Below, one piece after another: positions 1 to 6,671 of a DNA stretch of 40,631 bases. The first letter of the stretch is position 1. Each line of letters opens with the position of its first letter. The notes under the pieces are model-generated. The model was not told the DNA's origin. It was given only the letters and a program-made list of their open reading frames with translations, and did not search any database. The position numbers and the translations under genes were made by a program. Source of the DNA: Anaerolineae bacterium (GTDB lineage: Bacteria; Chloroflexota; Anaerolineae; Aggregatilineales; J027); the NCBI GenBank assembly GCA_021463865.1, contig JAJTXY010000037.1:1-40631 (forward strand), written 5' to 3'.

Positions 1-81
1 TATGAGCGTTGGCCGCTTTGTAGTGAAGGCATGATTTATCTCGCCTCCATTTTCACCTTACTCAAACGCTTTCCTTGCTAA
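1..81 (+). pseudogene. C-terminal tail of a probable DDE transposase (partial at window edge)
   Basis: Frame 1 is open from the window edge to a TAA at 79-81. The 26 visible residues include RYERW-like and IYLASIFTLLKRF-like patterns: a tyrosine-glutamate-arginine segment followed by a short hydrophobic helix and a basic end. This resembles the extreme C-terminus of IS5-family (IS4/IS5 DDE) transposases, where a conserved 'RYE' is followed by a hydrophobic helix. The catalytic DDE part lies outside the window, so I cannot tell whether the element is intact or a remnant. I chose the pseudogene type only because it is cut by the edge. The assignment rests on a very short stretch and could be wrong. 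Confidence 0.4.
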
Positions 82-88
82 TTTTCAG

Positions 89-1048
89 ATGGATTCTTAC
101 ACTTTTTTCAACGGCACACCCATTTTAGATAAGGGCGCTGCGGTTGCTGTGGGGGAACAATATCGGCTGGTGGATGCAGACGGTAAACGCATCGAAGGTC
201 AACATGATCTTATCGCGGCTGGCCCCTACGATAACGGCTACAGCGATCTGCGCGAGATCATTGAAGTCACCGCGCCAGAAGATTACGAGGCCAATACCAT
301 CACCAGCGTTGAAGATTTATTGGCTCAAGACTGGCCTCAAGCCCGCACCGGTAAAAATCACAATATACCCATTGTCCGTACTGGCACTCAGCTTCAGGGC
401 CACGATTACGACCCGATTTCGATTTGGATCAATGGGGACGAACGTCAGGCCTTTGATTTTGGGGAAACCCCGGCCCAAACTGCACCGATTTGGGTGTTGA
501 TTACAGGTTATGATGCTACTGGTTCAGCCATCCGCCTCCCCGGTCAGGATGGGCCAATTATCCGCCAACTGCATCACGACCCCGGTTACTCCGATTTCTG
601 GCAAGTCTTTTTTGTAACCGTACCGGAAGATACTGCGCCAAACAGCATCCGTTCCTATGAACAGGTTATCGAAAGTGGCTATCCCATCGCAGAATCAGAG
701 AACGTGATTAACTGCCCCGTGATTCGCGCCGAAAACATGACCATCGGCTACCTCAAGGATACCGCCTACTACATCACCCGTATGGATCGCCCCGACCTGC
801 CGCTGGACACCACCCTCCCTCCCATCTACACCTACGTCTATGATGACGGGGTGCCGCTCGAAGATACCCCTTGGGTGTTAAGTGTGGGTGAAGGAGATGA
901 TGGCTATACAGGCTTCTGTATGCGTACCCATGTCCTGTTGGCCTCGACCTATCATACCAATGAAACCGATATTCTAGGGGATTCCAATGCCACAATTCAA
1001 CCCGTTGGGGTTGTTTCAACTTGTGCTATACTGATGCCCGTAGACTAA
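89..1048 (+). CDS. repeat-containing protein of unknown function
   Basis: A 319-residue acidic protein that I do not recognise as a named family. It is built from imperfect repeats. The first unit (about residues 45-95) has GYSDLREIIEVTAPEDYEANTI then NIPIV. The second (about 166-213) has GYSDFWQVFFVTVPEDTAPNSI then NCPVI. A third, shorter echo (DDGYTGF) lies near residue 272. A strand-rich segment precedes each unit. No signal peptide or membrane segment is seen. There is no clear ribosome binding site before the ATG at 89. The frame stays open upstream to a stop at 32-34 but holds no other good start, so the gene may have lost its original 5' end to the neighbouring transposase. A strong terminator follows at 1090. 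Confidence 0.75.
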   Translation: MDSYTFFNGTPILDKGAAVAVGEQYRLVDADGKRIEGQHDLIAAGPYDNGYSDLREIIEVTAPEDYEANTITSVEDLLAQDWPQARTGKNHNIPIVRTGTQLQGHDYDPISIWINGDERQAFDFGETPAQTAPIWVLITGYDATGSAIRLPGQDGPIIRQLHHDPGYSDFWQVFFVTVPEDTAPNSIRSYEQVIESGYPIAESENVINCPVIRAENMTIGYLKDTAYYITRMDRPDLPLDTTLPPIYTYVYDDGVPLEDTPWVLSVGEGDDGYTGFCMRTHVLLASTYHTNETDILGDSNATIQPVGVVSTCAILMPVD

Positions 1049-1089
1049 ATTGTTCGGCATTTGGTTAAACCGAATATGGCAAATCTTCA

Positions 1090-1122
1090 GCGAGTTGTAT
1101 AAACTCGCCTAAACTTTTTTTT
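1090..1122 (+). terminator. intrinsic terminator after the repeat protein
   Basis: A perfect 7-bp stem (GCGAGTT at 1090-1096 with AACTCGC at 1102-1108) and a 5-nt loop are followed within 7 nt by a run of eight T residues. It ends the transcript of the gene at 89-1048 and lies upstream of the start chosen for the next gene. Confidence 0.8.
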
Positions 1123-1204
1123 GTTTTTTGCGGGAATAATTGCCCAAGTTGGGGTTACAACTAGTCGAACAAGCACGCATTGGCAGTCAAGGATATACAA
1201 AGCT

Positions 1205-2425
1205 ATGGATTTATTTGAACGCACCAAGAGTTTCACCATTGCCAAAGAAGCAATGGCCGCAGGATTTTACCCCTACTTTTTGCCATTTACTGACTCTGAG
1301 GGGTCGGTTGCCACCTTCAACGGGCGTAAAGTCATTATGCTCGGCTCAAACAACTACCTCGGTTTGACCACTCACCCCAAAGTTCGGGCCGCTGCCAAAG
1401 ATGCCATTGACCGCTACGGCACAAGCTGCACGGGTAGCCGCTTTTTGAATGGCACACTTGAACTTCATCTCGAACTCGAACGACGCCTTGCCAATTTTGT
1501 CGGCAAGGAAGCCGCCCTTGTTTTCCCAACGGGCTACCAAACTAATTTGGGTGCTGTATCGGCCCTATTACATCGCGGCGATTATGCGGTTCTGGACAAA
1601 CGCGCCCATGCCTGCGTGGTAGACGGTGTGATGATGTCCGAGGCCGAACTCAAGCGCTTTAATCATAATGATGTCAAGAGTTTGGAAAGCGTCCTCGCCA
1701 AAATTCCCGATAGCGCGGGCAAATTGGTCGTGATTGATGGTGTCTACAGCATGGATGGTGACGTAGCCCCCCTACCCGAAATCATCGAAATCTGCCGCCG
1801 TTACGAAGCCCGTTTGCTGATTGACGATGCGCACGGCATCGGCATAATGGGCGCAGGACGTGGAACAGCCGCGCATTTTGGGCTGACCAATCAAGCCGAT
1901 TTGATTATGGGAACCTTTAGTAAATCATTTGCATCAGTGGGCGGATTCCTCGCCGGTAGTGCCGATATTATCCATTACATCCAACATCATGCCCGATCAT
2001 TAATATTCTCCGCCGCCCTCCCCGCCGCCAATACCGCCACTGTTCTAGCTGCGCTTGACATTATTGAAAACGAACCCGAACACGTTCAGCGACTGTGGGA
2101 TAACACCGAATATATGCGGGCTGGCCTAAAACGTCTCGGTTATAACACCGGCACCAGCACCACCCCCATCATTCCGCTAATTATCGGCGACGATGTGCGG
2201 ATGGCGTTGGCGTGGCGGGCATTAGTGGATAATGGGGTCTATACTAACCCCGTTGTGCCCCCCGGCGTCCCCCAAAGCCTCCTGCGTACCAGCTATATCG
2301 CTACTCACACCTTTGAACAGCTTGAAAAAGCCCTTCAAGTCTTGGAGGTGGTCGGCGAGAACATGGACTTGATCCCCTCCAAAGCCGAACGTGAAGCGGC
2401 AATGGAAGTCTCCGCCGCAAATTAG
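1205..2425 (+). CDS. spt: serine palmitoyltransferase-like alpha-oxoamine synthase
   Basis: A PLP-dependent enzyme of the alpha-oxoamine synthase family, which condenses an amino acid with an acyl-CoA. From the ATG at 1205 it is 406 residues, the normal length. Seen: YPYF near residue 22, GSNNYLGL at 47-54, GSRFLNGTLELH at 77-88, the pyridine-stacking His135, the PLP-pairing Asp207 and His210 in DDAHG, and the Schiff-base Lys240 in TFSKSFASVGG. The YPYF, GSRFLNGTL and IMGTFSKS segments resemble bacterial serine palmitoyltransferases more than BioF or Kbl, which suggests sphingoid-base or related lipid synthesis. The longer frame from 1121 begins inside the upstream terminator T-run, so I rejected it. 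An AAGGA lies about 12 nt before 1205. No acyl-carrier or ceramide genes are adjacent. BioF or Kbl activity is the alternative. Confidence 0.85.
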   Translation: MDLFERTKSFTIAKEAMAAGFYPYFLPFTDSEGSVATFNGRKVIMLGSNNYLGLTTHPKVRAAAKDAIDRYGTSCTGSRFLNGTLELHLELERRLANFVGKEAALVFPTGYQTNLGAVSALLHRGDYAVLDKRAHACVVDGVMMSEAELKRFNHNDVKSLESVLAKIPDSAGKLVVIDGVYSMDGDVAPLPEIIEICRRYEARLLIDDAHGIGIMGAGRGTAAHFGLTNQADLIMGTFSKSFASVGGFLAGSADIIHYIQHHARSLIFSAALPAANTATVLAALDIIENEPEHVQRLWDNTEYMRAGLKRLGYNTGTSTTPIIPLIIGDDVRMALAWRALVDNGVYTNPVVPPGVPQSLLRTSYIATHTFEQLEKALQVLEVVGENMDLIPSKAEREAAMEVSAAN

Positions 2426-2444
2426 CGGTTTCAACTAGCCAAAC

Positions 2445-2481
2445 AAAAACAGGGTGACTCATAGGTGGTCGCCCTGTTTTT
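2445..2481. terminator. bidirectional intrinsic terminator between convergent genes
   Basis: A 15-bp stem including two G-T pairs (2445-2459 with 2467-2481) closes a 7-nt loop and has A-rich and T-rich flanks, so it can terminate on either strand. It lies between the convergent spt-like gene and the FHA gene. Confidence 0.85.
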
Positions 2482-2497
2482 ATTCCCCGATATTCCA

Positions 2498-3187
2498 TCA
2501 TCTGACCGGACGCATAAAGCGCACAATTAAAGTCAACTGCCCAACCCGTAACTCATCCCCATCTTGCAGCAAGCGCAATTCTTTCTCGTGCAAGCGATGA
2601 CCATTGATATAGGTGCCGTTGCGACTGCCCATGTCGGCCACAAGCAGCGCATTGGCTTGATGTTTTAGGCTGGCATGAACACGCGAAACCCCTGCTGCCA
2701 ATCCGCCGTAGGGTTCTAGGTCAACATGGGGTACAAGAATCGTGTTGGGTGCCAGCCGACCAATAAGGGCCTCGTCACCACTCTCAATGTTGACGGATAG
2801 CGGCTTGTCCGCATTTTGTGGATAGAGCAAGAGCACCGTTCCCACCCCAAAAAAGTGACGTGGTTCAAGTCCTGCTGGCACACCCTCGGCAACATCCGAA
2901 GCATCTGGGCTAGAGGCCTTGTCCTCTTGATAGGGGGGCTGCGCTGACGACGGGCGATTCAGTGTATCAAACGTATCTACGGTATCTTCACCGGGGCGGG
3001 CCGAACGCTGTTTGTATTCCCATTGCTGGGCCATCACCCCCAATTGCTGGCGATCAGACTTGGATAGCGTTTTGGTTTTTTCCAAAATTTGCTGCCATGC
3101 CTCCTCTGGTGAACGACCCGAACGGCGCAATTCTACAAACTCATTGAATAGAGTCTGTATCATTGGTTTATCGCCTTTTTGCACCAT
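2498..3187 (-). CDS. FHA domain protein
   Basis: A 229-residue cytoplasmic protein. Residues 1-65 are helical and charged, and 65-110 are a low-complexity acidic/proline linker. A forkhead-associated domain fills about 115-228. The FHA phosphothreonine-binding residues are present: Gly143-Arg144, Ser168-Arg169 with His171, Asn190-Gly191-Thr192, and Asn195-Gly196. It should bind a phosphothreonine peptide, but no Ser/Thr kinase gene lies in the window, so the partner is unknown. The ATG at 3187 has AAGGAAG 7 nt upstream. Its FHA domain resembles that of the gene at 37907-38524. Confidence 0.88.
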   Translation of the reverse strand: MVQKGDKPMIQTLFNEFVELRRSGRSPEEAWQQILEKTKTLSKSDRQQLGVMAQQWEYKQRSARPGEDTVDTFDTLNRPSSAQPPYQEDKASSPDASDVAEGVPAGLEPRHFFGVGTVLLLYPQNADKPLSVNIESGDEALIGRLAPNTILVPHVDLEPYGGLAAGVSRVHASLKHQANALLVADMGSRNGTYINGHRLHEKELRLLQDGDELRVGQLTLIVRFMRPVR

Positions 3188-3300
3188 TACATGACTTCCT
3201 TTACATCAAACTCAGTCTTCAGTTTAAGGGAACGGGATTAAATTAGGATTTAAATTCAATCATAATCCGCAATATTCAGTTTTTTTTCATGGGTAATTCC

Positions 3301-3332
3301 AAAAAGGGCAGATTTTTAGGAATCTGCCCTTT
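3301..3332 (-). terminator. intrinsic terminator of the secreted PPC-domain gene
   Basis: A perfect 12-bp stem (3303-3314 with 3321-3332) and a 6-nt loop are followed on the minus strand by a T5 run. It lies 30 bp beyond the stop of the gene at 3362-4837. Confidence 0.85.
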
Positions 3333-3361
3333 GCACTTATAACCTAAGACCGATTTCCGGC

Positions 3362-4837
3362 CTAGTTTGTTTCTACCAACAGGCTGTAGTCCCCGTTATC
3401 GGGAATAAACAGCGCCGAAACCTCGATTACATAAGTCCCGTCAGACGGTAGGGTGAATTGGGCAATTTGGGAATCGAGGAAACCCAAACCCTCCACTACA
3501 TCCGTCGCATCATCATTTTCGGCCAACAGATTACCATCGGCATCATACAACTTCAGGTAAGGATCAAGATTACTGGAATCATCGGTCTTCTTCATGGTGA
3601 TCGTGACCGCCGTGCCCGCTGTTCCCTCAAAACGATAGAGATCGTTGGGATTGTCATCACTCAAAGCACCCGTTGATTCCTGACCCGCCGTAATGTCAAA
3701 TTCAGCCGTATCCGCTGTCGGCACACTGGGTTCAGTATCCTCTCCACCCCCTAAAGAAACACCAGCATTTCCCAAAATATTGCTCAAATCGAAGTTGAGG
3801 CTACTGGTATCTAGTGGTTCAAATTCGGCAGGAGCTTCGACGGTAAAACTGCCATTGTGCTGATCCAAAACCGCTTGGAAATCCAATGCGAAGGTAATTG
3901 GGCCAGTGGAGGCGCTACCGCTATCCGTCGCACCGGGGGCAAGGCTGGTCAAAAAGCCCAGATCAAGGGTGACATCAACAACACTGGATAGGCCATAAAT
4001 GAGGTTATCTTCCGGCGAAATCCACACGCTCAATTGGGCAGTCGAGGCGCTGAGTTGGTCACTCAATTGTGACAGCACCAAGCTGAGGATAAATGAGATG
4101 GTCGAGGGGTCACTAAACATATCACCCCCCTCACCGCCCATCTGAGCAACCAGCGGCAGGAGAGCTTCACTTAGGGCATTTACAAATTCTTGTGAACCGA
4201 CCAATGAGGCAAGGTCAAGATCAAACGTAAAGACGGCTACCGTGCGACCATCTTCCAGCGTCATATCTTCACCGCGCGACCATGCGACCACCCCCGGCAA
4301 CTCATTGAGGGCTTGGATGGCCTCCAGAAGCGGGAAATTTTGAATATCATTAATGTCGAGGCCAAGTTCATCCAATTGGGCTTCGGCCTCACCCGAATCT
4401 AGCTCGGTCCCCTGCCATTCAATCGCATCGCCCTCGCCCCTACCGAAATAAACGTCACCGTCTACAAAGCGGAAAGCACCCGGCCCAGTTTGGGTTTCGT
4501 CAGGGGTGGTCAGGGTAGCATCAGTAAAGGTCAGGTCAATGGCAAAAGTATCATTGCCTTCATCAAAGACAATGGGGCCAAAACCCGTCGCCGATAGGCT
4601 GGACTGTTGGTCGCCCATGCCACCTGCCAAATCTAAATTAAACGATTTGACGTTGACGGAGGTTTGTGCGCTGGCCGCCTCAGCAGCAGCAGCTAACAGC
4701 GCACAATCTTCGGGTGAGAGTGGACAGCCCCCACCTTGAGCACGAACAGTAGATAAACCAAACGGTGACACCGCGATGGTAACAAGCGTAACAACGAGCA
4801 GCAGGCTCAACAACCCGCGACTAACTGAGTTCTTCAT
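3362..4837 (-). CDS. secreted protein with C-terminal pre-peptidase (PPC) domain
   Basis: A 491-residue exported protein of unknown role. The start at 4837 gives a textbook signal peptide: Lys-Asn, a leucine/valine-rich core, then a probable cut after VRAQ near residue 34. An AGGAGG-type purine run lies upstream, whereas the longer frame to 4900 would bury the signal. Residues about 55-350 form an acidic, strand-rich domain that recalls LppX/LolA-like lipid-binding folds (inference only). Residues about 385-491 match the PPC fold: FDITAGQ, LYRFEGTAGTAVTITMKK, DPYLKLYDADG, AENDD, and a final DGTYVIEVSA...GDYSLLVE. PPC domains are common add-ons to secreted proteins. No catalytic motif is visible. 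It appears to be a single-gene transcript ended at 3301. Confidence 0.8.
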   Translation of the reverse strand: MKNSVSRGLLSLLLVVTLVTIAVSPFGLSTVRAQGGGCPLSPEDCALLAAAAEAASAQTSVNVKSFNLDLAGGMGDQQSSLSATGFGPIVFDEGNDTFAIDLTFTDATLTTPDETQTGPGAFRFVDGDVYFGRGEGDAIEWQGTELDSGEAEAQLDELGLDINDIQNFPLLEAIQALNELPGVVAWSRGEDMTLEDGRTVAVFTFDLDLASLVGSQEFVNALSEALLPLVAQMGGEGGDMFSDPSTISFILSLVLSQLSDQLSASTAQLSVWISPEDNLIYGLSSVVDVTLDLGFLTSLAPGATDSGSASTGPITFALDFQAVLDQHNGSFTVEAPAEFEPLDTSSLNFDLSNILGNAGVSLGGGEDTEPSVPTADTAEFDITAGQESTGALSDDNPNDLYRFEGTAGTAVTITMKKTDDSSNLDPYLKLYDADGNLLAENDDATDVVEGLGFLDSQIAQFTLPSDGTYVIEVSALFIPDNGDYSLLVETN

Positions 4838-4970
4838 GGTTTCCTTAACTTCCTCCTCCGAGTACGGATGTATATTGGTCGGAAACTCACTTTGCTGCAA
4901 TGCAATTGATTATAACCGGGCATAACTTGTTTTACGCGGATTTTCAGAAAAAGTTGTCTAAGCGTTGTTT

Positions 4971-5792
4971 TTAGCGATAAACCCGATACATGATTTTTTC
5001 CAATAGGCGCGGGAACAATCGCCCCCCCCAAATAATCAGGCGGTCAAGTGGTCGCAAAATAATCACCCGCTGGCGGCGTTCCATTGCCCAAACGATCCGT
5101 GCCGCCACTTTTTCGGGCGTCATGGTGGGTAATTTGCTGGCGACTTTGCCGGGCGTCCCCAAGCGACGTTGAGCCAATTCGGTGTGGGTCTGCCCCAGCC
5201 AAACATTCGTCACCCAGATATTGTCATTTGCCAACTCGACCCTTAGGGCACGGGCAAGCGCATCTACCGCCGATTTGCTGGCGCTGTAAATCCCAGCGCC
5301 GGGGCCAGTCGCTACCGCTGTCACGCTGCTAATCGTGATGATATGTCCCCCACCGCTGGCCCGCATCGCAGGCACACAAGCGCGAACGCTGTGCAGCACC
5401 CCATCTATATTCGTCCGCAGCACGGTTTCCAAATCGGCCCAACTCGACTCGACCAGTGAGCCACGATGGGCTATCCCTGCATTAGCAATCAGCACATCCA
5501 ATCGCCCAAAATGCGCGAGGCCCTGCGCCATCAATTGCAGCATTTTTTCGCCGTCGGTCACATCCCCTTGCAGGGTCATGATTTCGCCCAACATGCCCTT
5601 AGCCGCGGCCTGTAATTCTTGAAGCCGATCTTCGCGCCGTCCGATGGCAATGACCTTATGGCCCAACGATGCCAATAATAGCGTGGTGGCCCACCCGATG
5701 CCGCTGGTCGCCCCGGTAATCAGGGCGACTTTGGGATTTTCGACGGGTTTATCGGGTCGGGGGGTGTTTAAAATGCCGCGATAATTTTTCAA
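4971..5792 (-). CDS. short-chain dehydrogenase/reductase (classical SDR)
   Basis: An NAD(P)-dependent oxidoreductase of unknown substrate, 273 residues. Seen: the TGATSGIG cofactor loop at 26-33, NAG at 104-106, the catalytic serine in ITISSVTA (about 155-156), and the Tyr169-x3-Lys173 pair in YSASK. The C-terminus is basic and hydrophobic (IIWGGRLFPRLLEKIMYRVYR-like), suggesting membrane contact. The start is a TTG at 5792 overlapping the upstream stop as TTGA, so translation is probably coupled. It is last in a three-gene minus-strand unit with 5789-6049 and 6055-6534. Confidence 0.9.
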   Translation of the reverse strand: MKNYRGILNTPRPDKPVENPKVALITGATSGIGWATTLLLASLGHKVIAIGRREDRLQELQAAAKGMLGEIMTLQGDVTDGEKMLQLMAQGLAHFGRLDVLIANAGIAHRGSLVESSWADLETVLRTNIDGVLHSVRACVPAMRASGGGHIITISSVTAVATGPGAGIYSASKSAVDALARALRVELANDNIWVTNVWLGQTHTELAQRRLGTPGKVASKLPTMTPEKVAARIVWAMERRQRVIILRPLDRLIIWGGRLFPRLLEKIMYRVYR

Positions 5793-6049
5793 GGATGATC
5801 GCCCTGTCCATAGCCTGTGTAGATAATTAGCGCCAATGCAAACATCAACGGCCCCAGCAAGCAGGCTAACACAGCAAGGGCATTATTTCTGGCACGCCGT
5901 TCAACATAGGAATTATTCCGCGTGAATATACCATTCAAGCGTTGCCCAACCGCCGAATTTGGATTTTTGTTGGCGGCAAACGTGGCAAGCAGCAGCCCCA
6001 AACCACCCAATCCTATCCAGATGAGCAGTCCTATGGTTAAAGGATTCAT
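5789..6049 (-). CDS. small two-helix membrane protein
   Basis: An 86-residue protein of unknown function with two clear transmembrane helices: about residues 5-25 (glycine/leucine-rich) and 58-79. A short basic/polar loop (NKNPNS...RNNSYVERRARNN) joins them. Its stop overlaps the start of the SDR gene by 4 bp, and its ATG is 5 bp after the upstream stop. It is therefore co-transcribed and may anchor or assist its neighbours (inference). The hydrophobic pattern and coupled position support a real gene. Confidence 0.75.
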   Translation of the reverse strand: MNPLTIGLLIWIGLGGLGLLLATFAANKNPNSAVGQRLNGIFTRNNSYVERRARNNALAVLACLLGPLMFALALIIYTGYGQGDHP

Positions 6050-6054
6050 CCTGT

Positions 6055-6534
6055 TTAGCCCGCGCCTTTCCGCACACTTTGGGGCAGAAGCTCTTTAATC
6101 GCCAATACCAGTTCCCGATGATGGCCGCGTGCGCTGGTGGGGCAGAGTACAATATCGTGATAAAAGCTGCCAGCCACCCGCTCAATCAGCCACATATCCA
6201 CGCCAAAATAGGGCAAGTTCTCTTCGTCGTCCAATGTGTCAAATTTGGCTTGGCGGATGGCCTTTATGAGTTCCCGATAGGTATCCACCGCCACCTCAAA
6301 TTCAAATTTGACGGGCTTGGGGACTTTATCATAGACCACCTGCAATTGGCAGTCGTCGCCATGCCCACGCCGCAATGTCGCTACACTGTTGGGGGCATCT
6401 TCCTCATGATAGTGAATGCTGACGCGCAGGGCCTCGCTGACGGTGGGTTCGTTGGTCAACTGCTTCAATTCGCCCTGCCCCAATCGGGTGGCGATCAAAC
6501 GGATAGGGTCGGCTCTCCGGGACAGACTACTCAT
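6055..6534 (-). CDS. conserved-looking hypothetical protein
   Basis: A 159-residue soluble protein that I do not recognise. It has a mixed alpha/beta character with a central strand segment (DCQLQVVYDKVPKPVKFEFEV), and no signal peptide or membrane helix. The ATG at 6534 has AGGTGG 6 nt upstream. It is first of the three-gene unit ending with the SDR and is divergent from hppA, with 137 bp between the two starts. Confidence 0.7.
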   Translation of the reverse strand: MSSLSRRADPIRLIATRLGQGELKQLTNEPTVSEALRVSIHYHEEDAPNSVATLRRGHGDDCQLQVVYDKVPKPVKFEFEVAVDTYRELIKAIRQAKFDTLDDEENLPYFGVDMWLIERVAGSFYHDIVLCPTSARGHHRELVLAIKELLPQSVRKGAG

Positions 6535-6671
6535 AGCTTGCCACCTTTCCTAACAATACTGCAAGGTGTTTTCTTTTTGAACTGATTGATTTTATCAAAA
6601 CTTTAGTGAATAATATCACGCCAGCTATTTCCAGCACAGAAATTTCGCAACATCTAGGAGTAAAACACACA

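Noticed and set aside
2445-2481. Copy of the dispersed GTAGGGGCGA palindrome
   Set aside because: The stem is AAAAACAGGG-type with a T tail and shares no arms with the element. It is a terminator.
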